Shown: positions 18,606 through 29,687 of the stretch, one piece after another
Position numbering within the stretch: position 1 is the stretch's first letter
Layout: every line of letters starts with the position of its first letter
NCBI RefSeq assembly: GCF_003056055.1
Contig: NZ_PYFP01000006.1
Span: forward strand, 186,001-250,000
Direction of reading: 5' to 3'
Length of the DNA: 64,000 bases
Source: Glaciimonas sp. PCH181
GTDB lineage: Bacteria > Pseudomonadota > Gammaproteobacteria > Burkholderiales > Burkholderiaceae_D
Position numbers and translations under genes: made by a program
Notes under the pieces: generated by a model
Database searches by the model: none
What the model saw: the letters and a program-made list of their open reading frames with translations, nothing else
Told to the model about the DNA's origin: nothing

Positions 18606-19796
18606 TTAGTCCGCTTGCTTACGCAGGAAAGCCGGAATGTCATACGTTTCCATGCCATTCTTTTCCAATGCCCGAACCGTATCCGAAGCCGACTCACGAC
18701 GCCATACTGCTGGCGCTTTCATGCCTTCGAATGACGAACTACCATGGCCGGAATGCGCGCTGGAATGACCATGACCATGCTGCATCATCGGTTCATTGTG
18801 CGTTCCAGTACGCAGCATTTGCGGCTGAACCAATTGCACCGATTTGCGAGCACGACCAAGGCCGGTTGCTACTACGGTGACACGGATGTCGTCGCCCATG
18901 GTTTCGTCGTAGGCGATACCTTGCGCAATCGACGCGTCCGGTGCTGCAAACGCACGCACAGTTGCCATGACTTCCTTGATTTCCTTACCCTTCAGGCTGC
19001 GACTTGCGGTCACATTCACCAACACGCCACGCGCACCGGACAAATCGATACCATCCAGCAACGGCGACGCGACAGCTTGTTCGGCCGCCAGACGAGCGCG
19101 GTCAACGCCGTGCGCTGTTGCCGTTCCCATCATCGCCTTGCCTTGTTCGCCCATGATCGTCTTAACGTCATTGAAATCGACGTTGATATGACCCGGTACG
19201 TTAATGATTTCTGCAATCCCGGCTACCGCATTGTTGAGCACATCATCGGCGTGTTCCAGCCATTCAACCATGCTGTCGTCTTCGTAAATCTCTTCCAGCT
19301 TTTCGTTAAGAATAATAATCAACGAATCAACGTGTTGAGACAGCGCTTCCAGACCTTCATCAGCGAGGTCCATGCACTTCTGACCTTCGTAAGAAAATGG
19401 TTTGGACACCACCGCAACCGTCAGCGCGCCTAGTTCTTTAGCGATCTGTGCGACCACCGGCGCAGCGCCAGTACCAGTACCGCCGCCCATACCGGCTGCG
19501 ATAAATACCATGTGCGCACCGCGCAGTGCATCTTCAATCCGCGCCCGGGACTCTTCCGCCAATTGACGGCCGACTTCCGGCTTCATCCCTGCGCCCAGAC
19601 CGGTATCACCGATCTGAATCACGTTATGCGCTTTGGATTGCTTCAGCGCCTGGGCATCGGTGTTGGCAGCGATAAACTCGACTCCCGAAACACCCTTATT
19701 GATCATATGCTGAACCGCATTGCCGCCAGCGCCACCGACGCCAACGACTTTAATCACGGTACCCAGCGTTGCATTGTCAAGCATATCGATTTCCAT
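18606..19796 (-). CDS. ftsZ: Cell division GTPase FtsZ
   Basis: The 396-residue tubulin homologue forms the Z ring. GGAGGNAVQHM is at residues 21-31, the tubulin signature GGGTGTG at 104-110, and the T7 loop in NVDFNDVKTIM carries the catalytic Asp. The GTPase core ends near residue 317. The C-terminal conserved peptide YDIPAFLRKQAD, which binds FtsA and ZipA-type partners, closes the protein. The linker is unusual: residues about 337-352 are rich in His and Gly (HGHGHSSAHSGHG). GAGGAAAC lies before the ATG at 19796 and supports it over the ATG four codons later. It is the last gene of the cluster. Confidence 0.98.
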   Translation of the reverse strand: MEIDMLDNATLGTVIKVVGVGGAGGNAVQHMINKGVSGVEFIAANTDAQALKQSKAHNVIQIGDTGLGAGMKPEVGRQLAEESRARIEDALRGAHMVFIAAGMGGGTGTGAAPVVAQIAKELGALTVAVVSKPFSYEGQKCMDLADEGLEALSQHVDSLIIILNEKLEEIYEDDSMVEWLEHADDVLNNAVAGIAEIINVPGHINVDFNDVKTIMGEQGKAMMGTATAHGVDRARLAAEQAVASPLLDGIDLSGARGVLVNVTASRSLKGKEIKEVMATVRAFAAPDASIAQGIAYDETMGDDIRVTVVATGLGRARKSVQLVQPQMLRTGTHNEPMMQHGHGHSSAHSGHGSSSFEGMKAPAVWRRESASDTVRALEKNGMETYDIPAFLRKQAD

Positions 19797-20030
19797 GATG
19801 TTTCCTCATAAAGTTGCAGCATCCAGTCAATAGGCATCACGCGGTGTGAGGCCTAGCAACTGAGAACTGCGCGTTACATTAACAACAAAAAACAACCATA
19901 AACATTTACCAGCCAATTTAATAATGTCCTGCTACATCTGCTGCGTTTGTTCTATCGCCGTTATTAGTAACTACTCGTACAGCAATATTGATGCCATCGG
20001 TTCATTGACTGCTACGTCAACGATTGACGT

Positions 20031-21263
20031 TTAAAAATTACCTAAAAACCATTCCTTCATGCGCTGCCAGACAGCCTTTGCAGAACCCTCCTGACGCGTC
20101 ACGATATAACCGCGCAGATACTGTTTTTTTGCTTCCAGCAGCAAGCCCAGCACTGTTGAGTAGCGTGGACTCCGCACCACATCGGCCAATTGACCGCTGT
20201 AATGTGGCGTTCCCAAACGTGCTGGCTTCAGGAAAATATCTTCGGCTAATTCGATCATGCCGGGCATCAATGCAGAACCGCCAGTCAGAACGATACCGCT
20301 CGATAACACCTCTTCGTAACCGGACTCACGCACGACTTGATGCACCAAAGCGAACAACTCTTCGACACGTGGCTCGATCACAGCGGCTAATGCCTGCCGC
20401 GACAGATTGCGCGAGCTGCGATCACCCAGGCCGGGCACTTCCAACGTTTCACCAGGATCAGCCAGAATCTGCTTGGCGACGCCGTAGCGCAATTTGATTT
20501 CTTCTGCTTCTGCAGTTGGCGTACGCAATGCCATCGCGATATCGTTGGTAATCTGATCGCCAGCAATCGGGATCACAGCGGTGTGACGAATCGCGCCTTC
20601 TGTGAAAACCGCGACGTCGGTCGTGCCGCCGCCGATATCCACCAAGACCACGCCGAGTTCTTTTTCATCGGGGGTCAGCACAGCGTCGGCCGAGGCCATT
20701 GGCTGCAAAATTAAATCCGATACTTCCAGCCCGCAACGACGAACGCACTTGACGATATTCTGTACCGCAGAGACCGCGCCGGTGACGATATGCACCTTTA
20801 CTTCTAGTCGGATACCGCTCATGCCGATTGGTTCACGCACGTCTTCCTGACTATCGACAATAAACTCTTGCGGCACCGTGTGCAGCAATTGCTGATCGGT
20901 CGGGATGTTCACTGCTTTAGCCGTTTCGATCACCCGCGAGACATCCGCTGCGGTGACTTCCTTGTCCTTGATAGCGACCATACCGCTGGAATTGAAGCTG
21001 CGAATATGGCTGCCGGCGATGCCGGTGTACACATTGCGAATCTTGCAGTCTGCCATCAGTTCTGCCTCTTCCAGCGCACGCTGGATAGACTCGACGGTGG
21101 CCTCGATGTTGACCACGACTCCCTTCTTTAATCCCTTGGATTCATGTTGACCAAGTCCGATCACTTCATGGCGTCCGTCAGGCAGAATCTCGGCCACCAC
21201 CGCCACCACTTTAGAGGTGCCAATGTCGAGGCCAACGATCAGATTTTTTGCGTCTTTAGTCAT
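20031..21263 (-). CDS. ftsA: Cell division protein FtsA
   Basis: The 410-residue actin-like protein tethers FtsZ to the membrane. The N-terminal phosphate loop is IVGLDIGTSKVVAVV. A second ATP-binding segment is LVDIGGGTTDVAVF and the adenosine motif is IVLTGGSALMPG. The end (VWQRMKEWFLGNF) is the amphipathic membrane-targeting helix. The start is the ATG at 21263, where MTKDAKNLIVGLDIG fits the family; it follows the ftsQ stop by 10 nt. A gap of about 234 bp to ftsZ leaves room for a separate ftsZ promoter. Confidence 0.97.
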   Translation of the reverse strand: MTKDAKNLIVGLDIGTSKVVAVVAEILPDGRHEVIGLGQHESKGLKKGVVVNIEATVESIQRALEEAELMADCKIRNVYTGIAGSHIRSFNSSGMVAIKDKEVTAADVSRVIETAKAVNIPTDQQLLHTVPQEFIVDSQEDVREPIGMSGIRLEVKVHIVTGAVSAVQNIVKCVRRCGLEVSDLILQPMASADAVLTPDEKELGVVLVDIGGGTTDVAVFTEGAIRHTAVIPIAGDQITNDIAMALRTPTAEAEEIKLRYGVAKQILADPGETLEVPGLGDRSSRNLSRQALAAVIEPRVEELFALVHQVVRESGYEEVLSSGIVLTGGSALMPGMIELAEDIFLKPARLGTPHYSGQLADVVRSPRYSTVLGLLLEAKKQYLRGYIVTRQEGSAKAVWQRMKEWFLGNF

Positions 21264-21273
21264 AATGTTTCGC

Positions 21274-22041
21274 TTATTTTTTCTTATTTCCCAATCCCGC
21301 GCCAAGGCCACTCGCCTTTAACGCCAGACCATTCGGATAACGCATATCCACACTTTCAATGCGGTCCTGCAAACGCGACAACAACTGCGGGTAAATCTCT
21401 ACCAGTCGATCAACGCGCTCATGCAAAGTCGTCTTGCTTTGCTCTCGCCCCAGTGCCACGGTCATACCGTTATCCAGCTTTACGCTCCAGGCATAGCGCG
21501 GCGACAATTCCACGTCAACCGGCGTTAACTTGAGCGGAGCGAACCATTTCTGAAATTCTGCAAAACGTGCCAGAACATCTTTCTCGCTACCAGTAGGACC
21601 ACCAAATTTCAAGAGATCGCCATCCTCTTCCGCCTCGTCCAGATTGGCGATAAACAAATCGCCTTTGGCCGACAACAAGCGACCATCGTCATCCCAAGTG
21701 CCGAGCGGTTGATGCTCTTCAATTGTGACCACCAACTGATTCGGCCATTCACGTTGCACCGAAGCTTTGCGCACCCAAGGCACCGACTCAAACGCTGCCC
21801 GCACCGAATCCAGATTAGATGTAAAAAAATTGCCCTTGATACGCGGCAATGCACTGGCGCGTATCGTCAATGGATTCACCCGGCGCAGTTCACTTTGGTC
21901 TACGCCCTCAACCCGAATTACCTTCAACGTAAACATCGGGCGCTGTGCCAGCCACCACACCCCGGATGCCAGCAAGACGAGCAAAACCAGCCCAAACAAG
22001 GCATTGGAAGTTGCATTCAATATTTTGATGTCTTGCCACAT
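21274..22041 (-). CDS. ftsQ: Cell division protein FtsQ
   Basis: The 255-residue bitopic membrane protein links early and late divisome parts through FtsB and FtsL. It has a short cytoplasmic start, one membrane segment (ALFGLVLLVLLASGVWWLA), and a periplasmic POTRA domain beginning FTLKVIRVEGVDQSELRRV. A beta domain follows, with VRKASVQREWPNQLVVTIEE typical of the family. The C-terminus ends in Lys residues. It lies between ddl and ftsA, the conserved place. Confidence 0.95.
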   Translation of the reverse strand: MWQDIKILNATSNALFGLVLLVLLASGVWWLAQRPMFTLKVIRVEGVDQSELRRVNPLTIRASALPRIKGNFFTSNLDSVRAAFESVPWVRKASVQREWPNQLVVTIEEHQPLGTWDDDGRLLSAKGDLFIANLDEAEEDGDLLKFGGPTGSEKDVLARFAEFQKWFAPLKLTPVDVELSPRYAWSVKLDNGMTVALGREQSKTTLHERVDRLVEIYPQLLSRLQDRIESVDMRYPNGLALKASGLGAGLGNKKK

Positions 22042-22128
22042 AGTTGCTATCTTTATCGCTAATGCTTACACCGTTTGCTAATGCAAAACCTTGCTGGAAC
22101 ACACTACTAAGCCGACCTCTGGCACTAC

Positions 22129-23115
22129 TCAGTCAGGAGTCCATTCTTTAGTCGGCTTCAAATCAAGCGCCGCCGACGCCAATATCTCGACACACAATTC
22201 TTCGTAGCTAGATCCCGCCTGTTTTGCCGACATCGGCACCAACGAATGGCCGGTCATTCCGGGAGAAGTGTTAATCTCTAACAGAAACGGTGCGTTATCA
22301 CTGGCCCGCAACATAAAATCGACCCGCGCCCAGCCTTTGCAACCAATCGCATTGAAAGCCTGTACGGCCAGCGCCTGTATCCGCTGTGTCAACGCTTCAT
22401 CCAACGGCGCGGGGCATAAATATTTGGTGTCATCGGTGAAGTATTTGTGCTGATAGTCGTAATTGCCATCCGGTGCACGAATCTCCACGATAGGCAGCGC
22501 CCGCGCAGTACGACCAGCGCCCAATACCGGTACTGTCAGCTCACGTCCGGCGATAAATTCCTCCGCCAGCACGACCTCGTCATACTTCGCACACAAAGCG
22601 AAGCCATCATCAATATCTGCGTAACTATTTACTTTGCTGATGCCGATAGTCGAGCCTTCATGCGGCGCTTTAAGCATCAACGGCAAACCCAGAACATCCG
22701 GCAATTGACGCAATTCTTCAGCCGATGCACTAAGAGAATCCAGCACCAGAAAGCGTGGCGTAGGCAAACCGGCGCTTTGCCAGACATGCTTACTCATCAC
22801 TTTATCCATCGCAATCGCCGAAGCCATCACGCCAGGTCCGGTATAAGGAATACCGAGTTGTTCCAACGCACCCTGAATAGTGCCGTCTTCGCCGTACCGC
22901 CCGTGCAGGGCGATAAATACGCGATCAAATTTTTCTGCCGCCAGTTCCGCCAGACTACGCTCAGCCGGATCAAACAAGTGCGCATCGACACCTTGGTTTT
23001 TCAATGCCTGCACGACGCCATTGCCGGACATTTTTGAGACTTCGCGCTCAGCCGAACGCCCGCCGAACAGAACGCCGACTTTTCCGAATTGGGTGTTGAT
23101 ATTTTGCGTACTCAT
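22129..23115 (-). CDS. ddlB: D-alanine-D-alanine ligase
   Basis: The 328-residue ATP-grasp enzyme joins two D-alanines for the peptidoglycan stem peptide. The N-terminal loop is [17 protein letters not shown], followed by [16 protein letters not shown]. The Mg and ATP site is in [21 protein letters not shown] Tyr in GSSYEELC corresponds to the usual region of the C-terminal helix. It is placed between murC and ftsQ, so it is the cluster (B) copy. Gaps of 84 bp (murC side) and 87 bp (ftsQ side) are larger than elsewhere in the cluster. Confidence 0.96.
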   Translation of the reverse strand: MSTQNINTQFGKVGVLFGGRSAEREVSKMSGNGVVQALKNQGVDAHLFDPAERSLAELAAEKFDRVFIALHGRYGEDGTIQGALEQLGIPYTGPGVMASAIAMDKVMSKHVWQSAGLPTPRFLVLDSLSASAEELRQLPDVLGLPLMLKAPHEGSTIGISKVNSYADIDDGFALCAKYDEVVLAEEFIAGRELTVPVLGAGRTARALPIVEIRAPDGNYDYQHKYFTDDTKYLCPAPLDEALTQRIQALAVQAFNAIGCKGWARVDFMLRASDNAPFLLEINTSPGMTGHSLVPMSAKQAGSSYEELCVEILASAALDLKPTKEWTPD

Positions 23116-23199
23116 ATCTTATTCATGCCTCATTTGCTTACGTTTGCCTAGGTCTGCTTGCGTTATTTACGCATCGTGCCCAACAACTCTGTCTTGTCT

Positions 23200-24609
23200 T
23201 TAATCCGGTGCTGCCTGATTCACCAACTGGGCAGGCACACCGCTGATCGATCCCGCGCCCATGGTCATAACAACGTCGCCATCACGCACTATGTTGACAA
23301 TTGCTGCATGCATATCGCTGATATTTTCGACAAAGACCAGTTCGCCCATTCCAGCAACGCGCAATGCGTGTGCCAAGGCCCGTCCATCCGCAGCGACGAT
23401 CGGCATTTCACCGGCGGCATACACCTCTGCCAAAACCAACACATCAACGCTGGATAAAACCTTGACGAAATCTTCGAACAAATCACGTGTCCGCGTGTAG
23501 CGATGCGGCTGAAACGCCAACACCAGCCGACGTCCCGGATAGGCGCCTCGTGCGGCAGAAATCGTCGCTGCGGTTTCGACCGGATGATGTCCATAGTCAT
23601 CTACCAGCGCGTAAGTACCCGCAGACTTGGTATCCGTTGCCAGCACAGGGATTTCGCCATAGCGGGTAAAGCGGCGACCAACACCATGGAACTCGGTCAG
23701 CGCTTTTTGAATCGCGGCATCGGCAACCCCAAGTTCACGCGCAATCGCCACGGCGGCGCAGGCGTTTTGCACGTTATGCATGCCGGGTTGATTTAAGCTG
23801 ATCGGCATTGGTGCATAGCCTTCTTGCACCACGGTAAATTGCATATGACCAGCCACCGCTTTGGCGTCAATCGCCCGCACTTGCGCATCTTCACGAAAGC
23901 CGTAAGTCGTAATCGGCTTAGAAATTTGCGGCATGATTTCACGCACGTTAGCATCGTCGATACAAAGCACCGCGACGCCATAAAATGGCAGACGGGTCGT
24001 GAATTCCACAAACGCTTGTTTCAACTTGCCGAAGTCATGATCATAGGTTTCCATATGATCAGCATCGATATTCGTAATAACTTCGATTACTGGCGACAGA
24101 TTGAGAAACGAAGCGTCTGACTCATCCGCCTCGGCAACAATAAAATCACCTGAACCGAGCTTGGCGTTTGCCCCTGCGCTGGTCAGACGGCCACCGATCA
24201 CAAACGTTGGATCCAGTCCGCCTTCAGCCAATACGCTCGCCACTAAACTGGTCGTCGTCGTTTTGCCATGCGTACCGGCAATCGCAATCCCACGCTTCAG
24301 GCGCATCAATTCGGCCAACATCATTGCGCGCGGCACGATCGGAATATGTTTTTCACGGCCGGCGACAACTTCCGGGTTATCCGCTTTTACCGCCGTCGAT
24401 GTCACGATAGCGTTGGCGTTCAGAATATTTTCCGCAGCGTGACCCAATGTCACTTTGGCACCTAGCTTTGCCAGACGGCGGGTCGCAGCATTAGACCCAA
24501 GATCCGAGCCGGACACGGTATAGCCGAGGTTCAACAACACTTCAGCGATCCCGCTCATGCCGGAACCGCCGATACCTACAAAATGAATATTTTTAACTTT
24601 ATGTTTCAT
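23200..24609 (-). CDS. murC: UDP-N-acetylmuramate-L-alanine ligase
   Basis: The 469-residue Mur ligase adds the first amino acid, L-Ala, to UDP-MurNAc. The N-terminal Rossmann part starts [20 protein letters not shown], the ATP loop is [20 protein letters not shown], and [10 protein letters not shown] gives the conserved acidic residues. DDYGHHPVE is the MurC-specific segment. The start overlaps the murG stop by 4 nt (ATGA), so translation is coupled. Confidence 0.97.
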   Translation of the reverse strand: MKHKVKNIHFVGIGGSGMSGIAEVLLNLGYTVSGSDLGSNAATRRLAKLGAKVTLGHAAENILNANAIVTSTAVKADNPEVVAGREKHIPIVPRAMMLAELMRLKRGIAIAGTHGKTTTTSLVASVLAEGGLDPTFVIGGRLTSAGANAKLGSGDFIVAEADESDASFLNLSPVIEVITNIDADHMETYDHDFGKLKQAFVEFTTRLPFYGVAVLCIDDANVREIMPQISKPITTYGFREDAQVRAIDAKAVAGHMQFTVVQEGYAPMPISLNQPGMHNVQNACAAVAIARELGVADAAIQKALTEFHGVGRRFTRYGEIPVLATDTKSAGTYALVDDYGHHPVETAATISAARGAYPGRRLVLAFQPHRYTRTRDLFEDFVKVLSSVDVLVLAEVYAAGEMPIVAADGRALAHALRVAGMGELVFVENISDMHAAIVNIVRDGDVVMTMGAGSISGVPAQLVNQAAPD

Positions 24610-25697
24610 GACGACTTTCCACCTGCTAATTCTTCAAGGACCTGCGCGATAGTTTGATTGGCATCGCGCCGACCGTTTTCATACGCTGCCTGTGCCAAAG
24701 CCTGACAATCCTGCCGTGTCATACTGGTCAACAATGCAGACAAACGCTCTTTATTTAACTCACTTTGCGGCAAATGAATCGCCGCCTTTTTTGTCGACAT
24801 CCAGCGCGCGTTATCGCGTTGATGCGAGGTTGTTGACGCAACCAACGGAATCAACACACTGGCAACACCTGCCGCGGTTAACTCAGAAACCGTGATCGCA
24901 CCGGCGCGGCATACCACCAAATCGGCATCGGCATAACGGCGCGGCATATCATCAATAAAAGCGACTACTTCTGCCGCGACCCCGGCCGCTTTGTAGGCGG
25001 CCTGCAATGCTGCTATATGTTGCTTGCCGGATTGATGCGTCACGCTTGGCCGTAATTCTGCAGGCATCAGCGCCAACGCTGCTGGCAAACAATCGTTAAG
25101 CGCTTTTGCCCCCAAACTACCGCCGACCACTAACAATCGTAATGGCCCGATACGCCCATTGAAACGCTGCGTGGGCAACGGCAATTGCATGATTTCCTCA
25201 CGCACGGGATTGCCGGTGACTTTTGCCTTCTTACCGAGATTACTCAAAGCAGCGGGCAAACCAAACAACACGCGTTGCGCTAACGGGGCCAATACTTTAT
25301 TCGACAACAGCAACGCAGCATCTGCATTCACTAATACCAGCGGCACGTTACGCAGCCGCGCCATGACACCACCGGGGACGGTGACATACCCGCCCATGCC
25401 GAGTATCACGTCAGGTTTGCGCCGACCAATAACGCTAAAGCAAGCGGGAAAACTCACCAGCAACCGCCACACGCCGCGCAATGAATGCGCAAGACCTTTG
25501 CCGCGCAGACCAGAAAACGTGATGCGGTCCATCTCAATATTGTGGCGCGGCACCAGATCGCCTTCCATCCCATGCGTCGTACCAAGCCAGGTCACATCCC
25601 AGCCACGTTGCCGCATGGTGTCGGCAATTGCCAGACCTGGGAAAATATGTCCGCCAGTACCCGCCGCCATAATCAATAATTTTTTCGAAGGCATCAT
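24606..25697 (-). CDS. murG: UDP-GlcNAc transferase MurG (lipid II synthesis)
   Basis: The 363-residue GT28 glycosyltransferase converts lipid I to lipid II on the inner face of the membrane. It has the N-terminal [16 protein letters not shown] loop, the second glycine loop [16 protein letters not shown], and the donor-binding segment [16 protein letters not shown]. Two ATG codons in a row open the frame. It overlaps ftsW upstream and murC downstream by 4 nt each. Confidence 0.97.
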   Translation of the reverse strand: MMPSKKLLIMAAGTGGHIFPGLAIADTMRQRGWDVTWLGTTHGMEGDLVPRHNIEMDRITFSGLRGKGLAHSLRGVWRLLVSFPACFSVIGRRKPDVILGMGGYVTVPGGVMARLRNVPLVLVNADAALLLSNKVLAPLAQRVLFGLPAALSNLGKKAKVTGNPVREEIMQLPLPTQRFNGRIGPLRLLVVGGSLGAKALNDCLPAALALMPAELRPSVTHQSGKQHIAALQAAYKAAGVAAEVVAFIDDMPRRYADADLVVCRAGAITVSELTAAGVASVLIPLVASTTSHQRDNARWMSTKKAAIHLPQSELNKERLSALLTSMTRQDCQALAQAAYENGRRDANQTIAQVLEELAGGKSS

Positions 25698-26944
25698 GAA
25701 CGCCCTCCGCGCATCATGACGCGATTCTCGTAATCGATTCTCAACAAAATCGCTAATCCAACACAGTTAATCAGTACGCCCGAACCGCCGTAACTCATCA
25801 GCGGCAAGGTCAAACCTTTGGTCGGCAACAAACCCAGATTGACGCCCATATTAATAAAGGTTTGGACCCCGATCCAGATGCCGATTCCCTTAGCGGTGAG
25901 ACCGGCAAAAACCTGCTCCATCGCAATCGCCTGACGGCCAATCTCAAAAGCGCGCTTGATAATCCAGTAAAACATGATGACCACTGCCAACACGCCAACG
26001 AAACCAAGCTCTTCACCAATCACTGCCAGCAAAAAGTCGGTATGCGCTTCTGGCAAGTAGTGCAATTTCTCAACACTTGCGCCAAGTCCAACACCAAATA
26101 TTTCTCCGCGTCCGAAAGCGATCAGCGAATGCGAAAGTTGGTAAGCCTTGCCCAACGCATTATCTTGATCCCATGGATTCAGATACGCAAAAATCCGTTC
26201 TCTGCGCCAAGGCGATAACCAGATCACCAGCGAAAACATCACGGATAACATCGCCGTGATGCCGCCAAACCAAATACCGTTAATACCGCCCAAAAACAAA
26301 ATGCCCATGGCGATGCAGACAATCACACCGAGTGCGCCAAGATCCGGCTCTAGCATCAACAGCAATCCGACTAATCCGACTGCTGCTGTCATCGGCAAAA
26401 AGCCCTTGGTCAACTTGTGCATCACTTCTTGTTTACGGACGGTGTAATTGGCCGCATATAAGACGATGAACAACTTCATTAATTCCGATGGTTGCAAATT
26501 AAAGACGTGGAACGATAACCAGCGTTTGGCACCGTTCACGCCCTTACCTAAACCGGGCACCAACACGAGCGCCAGCAATACCAACGTGCCAACAAATAAA
26601 TACGGTGCCCAACGTTGCCAGGTGGCGATGCGTATCCGGAAAGTCACCAGTCCAGCAACAATAGAAACACTAATAAATATCGCCTGACGCAATAGAAAGA
26701 TGTAGCTTTTATAACTAGCGTATTTAGGCGAATCCGGTAATGCAATCGAAGCCGAATACACCATCACCAGGCCAAGCAGCATTAACAATATGACGACCCA
26801 TACCAACGGCTGGTCGTACTCCATCATCTTCGAGCGCTGCACCCCGGGCTTGGTACCATCGACCGAACGTGGCCGCGCCTGCGCCTGCGGTTTTTCCGCA
26901 GCTTTATCGCTACCCCCTGAGAAAAATGGGAACGCGAATTTCAT
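25694..26944 (-). CDS. ftsW: Septal peptidoglycan polymerase FtsW (SEDS family)
   Basis: The 416-residue membrane protein polymerises lipid II at the septum with FtsI. About ten hydrophobic segments are visible. SEDS landmarks are [39 protein letters not shown] and the C-terminal [13 protein letters not shown]. The N-terminal cytoplasmic tail of about 45 residues is basic and Pro/Gln-rich ([10 protein letters not shown]). It overlaps murD and murG by 4 nt. Confidence 0.97.
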   Translation of the reverse strand: MKFAFPFFSGGSDKAAEKPQAQARPRSVDGTKPGVQRSKMMEYDQPLVWVVILLMLLGLVMVYSASIALPDSPKYASYKSYIFLLRQAIFISVSIVAGLVTFRIRIATWQRWAPYLFVGTLVLLALVLVPGLGKGVNGAKRWLSFHVFNLQPSELMKLFIVLYAANYTVRKQEVMHKLTKGFLPMTAAVGLVGLLLMLEPDLGALGVIVCIAMGILFLGGINGIWFGGITAMLSVMFSLVIWLSPWRRERIFAYLNPWDQDNALGKAYQLSHSLIAFGRGEIFGVGLGASVEKLHYLPEAHTDFLLAVIGEELGFVGVLAVVIMFYWIIKRAFEIGRQAIAMEQVFAGLTAKGIGIWIGVQTFINMGVNLGLLPTKGLTLPLMSYGGSGVLINCVGLAILLRIDYENRVMMRGGRS

Positions 26945-28515
26945 ATGCTGACCTCGCCGCGTGAGAGCGCCAATTCACGTACCGCAGCACCGAATGTCTC
27001 CGCCCGATGAACATAACTGCGGAACATGTCGAAACTGGCGCATGCAGGGGATAACAGTACGGCATCGCCAGCGTGGGCAAGTTCAGCGCCGCGTTGCACC
27101 GCTTGCTCCAGCGTTTCGCAATCGACGATATCGATACCAGCCGCCAACAAAGTGCTGTTCACAGCGTGGCGAATAGCATCGGCATCGCGCCCGATCAATA
27201 TTAATGCGCGGCCATAATGTGCCAACGGTTCTGCTAAGGGCGTGAAGTCCTGCCCTTTGCCATCACCGCCAGCAATCAGCACCAACCGATTTGGCGTAGC
27301 ACCGCCATCCGGACCGCGGCCTAAACCATTCAGCGCAGCGACTGTGGCACCAACATTTGTGCCTTTGCTGTCGTCGTAATATTCGACGTTATCAATCGTC
27401 GCCAACAATTCCACCCGATGCGGTTCACCACGATATTCTCGCAAGCCGTGCAACAACGAGGCAAATGGCAAGCCGATGGCACGCCCCAAAGCTAACGCCG
27501 CTAAGGCATTAGCGGCGTTGTGCTGACCGCGAATCCGCAGTGCATCGGCGGGCATCAAACGATTGATAACAATCGGCAATGCTTCAACTTGCTGTTTTTT
27601 ACCGCGTTTTTTCTCTAACTCTTCCTCTACCTCGGCAGCCACCGCTAACCATTGCATGCCGTTGTCATGCGTCAGGCCAAAGCAGTCTGCGTGATGCGGC
27701 TCATCGACGCCAAAAGTAATGGTTGTTACAGGATTAGTCACTGGGTTCGTCACGCCCGTCCGGGGAGCCAATTGCATGACCAGTGGATCGTCACGATTCA
27801 ACACCCGCGTGGTATTTTCACCAAAAATCCGTGCTTTGTCAGCAGCGTAGGCGGCCATGTCGCCGTGCCAGTCAAGATGATCCTGCGTCAGATTTAATAC
27901 CGTCGCTGCATCTGCTTGCAAGCTATACGTCGTGTGCAACTGGAAACTCGACAACTCCAGCACCCAGATTTGCGGCAAGGCTTCTGCATCCAGCGCGCTA
28001 CGCAACACATCCAGCGCTGCCGGACTAATATTGCCCGCGACCTGGACGGTGAAACCTGCGCGCTGACACAGCAAGCCGGTCAGACTGGTGACGGTGGTTT
28101 TACCATTAGTGCCGGTGATGGCGATAATTTTCGGGTTGTAATCCTGACTTTCGCGTAGCGCAGCCAGACCCTGTGCGAAAAGTTCGATTTCTCCCCAGAC
28201 GGGAATCTCAGCAAGTGCTGCCGCTGGAATAATTTCCTTCAGTTCCCGGATCGGTGCCAGTCCCGGACTGACCGCGACAAAGGCGATGCCGTCCAGAAGT
28301 GAGGCATTAAAAGTGCCATCTTCACTACCATCATTGCCACCGATAAATTCGACATCAGGAACAACCGCAAGCAATTGCTCCAAACGTTCTGGTGCAGCGC
28401 GCGTATCGGCCACGCGCAGTGTCGCACCGCAGCGTGCCAGCCACAGAGCCATTGCCAGTCCGGATTCACCCAAACCCAGCACCAGAACATGTTTACCGAT
28501 GTATGTCATTACCAC
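26941..28515 (-). CDS. murD: UDP-N-acetylmuramoyl-L-alanine-D-glutamate ligase
   Basis: This ligase adds D-Glu to the stem peptide. The N-terminus has [18 protein letters not shown], the ATP loop is [20 protein letters not shown], and [19 protein letters not shown] and [17 protein letters not shown] are conserved. At 524 residues it is longer than E. coli MurD (438). Part of the excess is a charged insert around [18 protein letters not shown] in the central domain, with a small direct repeat NPVTNPVT just before. Longer MurD proteins are common in this order. It starts 2 nt after mraY. Confidence 0.96.
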   Translation of the reverse strand: MVMTYIGKHVLVLGLGESGLAMALWLARCGATLRVADTRAAPERLEQLLAVVPDVEFIGGNDGSEDGTFNASLLDGIAFVAVSPGLAPIRELKEIIPAAALAEIPVWGEIELFAQGLAALRESQDYNPKIIAITGTNGKTTVTSLTGLLCQRAGFTVQVAGNISPAALDVLRSALDAEALPQIWVLELSSFQLHTTYSLQADAATVLNLTQDHLDWHGDMAAYAADKARIFGENTTRVLNRDDPLVMQLAPRTGVTNPVTNPVTTITFGVDEPHHADCFGLTHDNGMQWLAVAAEVEEELEKKRGKKQQVEALPIVINRLMPADALRIRGQHNAANALAALALGRAIGLPFASLLHGLREYRGEPHRVELLATIDNVEYYDDSKGTNVGATVAALNGLGRGPDGGATPNRLVLIAGGDGKGQDFTPLAEPLAHYGRALILIGRDADAIRHAVNSTLLAAGIDIVDCETLEQAVQRGAELAHAGDAVLLSPACASFDMFRSYVHRAETFGAAVRELALSRGEVSI

Positions 28516-28517
28516 TC

Positions 28518-29687
28518 TTACCTTAACTTCAACGTTGATAATCCAAACAGCACGAGAATCATCGTAATGATCCAGAAACGCACGACGACTTGCGTTTCTT
28601 TCCAGCCTTTTTGCTCATAATGATGATGCAGCGGCGCCATTAGCAATACCCGGCGCCCTACGCCGAAACGCTTCTTGGTGTATTTAAAGTAGATCACTTG
28701 CAGCATCACGGATAAGGTTTCGACTACAAAAATTCCGCCCATGATGAACAGCAATATTTCCTGCCGCACAATCACGGCGATCGTGCCAAGTGCGCCACCC
28801 AAAGCCAACGCGCCAACATCGCCCATGAAGACTTGTGCGGGATAGGCGTTGTACCAGAGGAAAGCCAATCCGGCCCCGGCCATCGCGCCGCAGAAAATCA
28901 ACAACTCACCAGCACCCGGAATATGCGGAATCAGCAAATATCTGGCGAAAGTAAAGTTACCGGTCAAATAAGCAAATAATCCCAATGCAGCGCCGACCAG
29001 CACGGTTGGCATAATCGCCAAACCATCCAGGCCGTCGGTCAGATTGACCGCATTGCTAGTACCGACAATCACGAAATAGGTCAGCGCCATAAAACCCCAG
29101 ACACCTAACGGATAGCTGACGGTCTTAAAAAATGGCACGATCAAATCGGCTTTCGGCGGCAAATCCATGCTGAAGCCAGATTTAATCCAGGCGACAAACA
29201 AATCCCAGACCTGCATATTGGTTGCGCCAGAGACTGAAAATGCCAGATAGATTGCTGCCACTATGCCGATCAGCGATTGCCAGAAATACTTCTCACGCGA
29301 GCGCATGCCATTCGGATCTCTGAAAACCACTTTCCGATAATCATCGACCCAGCCAATCGTGCCAAAGCCTAATGTCACCAGCAATACGATCCAGACAAAA
29401 CGATTGCTAAGATCACTCCACAACAATGTCGAAATACCAATTGCAATCAGAATCAACACGCCACCCATTGTGGGAGTGCCGGTTTTGATTAAATGTGTTT
29501 GCGGGCCATCAGTGCGAACCGCTTGTCCGACTTTAAGACGCGCCAGCATGCGGATTACCGCAGGACCAGCGATCAGGCCAATAGCTAAAGACGTCAGCGT
29601 GGCGAAAACCGCCCGAAACGTCAGGAAATTAAAAACGCGCAGAAAACTATGATCCTGCTGAAAATTTTGCGCTAGCCAAAGCAGCAT
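28518..29687 (-). CDS. mraY: Phospho-MurNAc-pentapeptide translocase MraY
   Basis: The 389-residue membrane enzyme transfers phospho-MurNAc-pentapeptide to undecaprenyl phosphate, giving lipid I. About ten membrane segments are visible. Catalytic landmarks are [26 protein letters not shown], and the HHHYEQKGW motif near the C-terminus. The start codon overlaps the murF stop by one base (TAATG). Confidence 0.97.
   Translation of the reverse strand: MLLWLAQNFQQDHSFLRVFNFLTFRAVFATLTSLAIGLIAGPAVIRMLARLKVGQAVRTDGPQTHLIKTGTPTMGGVLILIAIGISTLLWSDLSNRFVWIVLLVTLGFGTIGWVDDYRKVVFRDPNGMRSREKYFWQSLIGIVAAIYLAFSVSGATNMQVWDLFVAWIKSGFSMDLPPKADLIVPFFKTVSYPLGVWGFMALTYFVIVGTSNAVNLTDGLDGLAIMPTVLVGAALGLFAYLTGNFTFARYLLIPHIPGAGELLIFCGAMAGAGLAFLWYNAYPAQVFMGDVGALALGGALGTIAVIVRQEILLFIMGGIFVVETLSVMLQVIYFKYTKKRFGVGRRVLLMAPLHHHYEQKGWKETQVVVRFWIITMILVLFGLSTLKLR

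Noticed and set aside
27700-27770. Possible recent insertion in murD (NPVTNPVT and charged stretch)
   Set aside because: The frame is intact and longer MurD proteins are common in this order, so it is normal variation.
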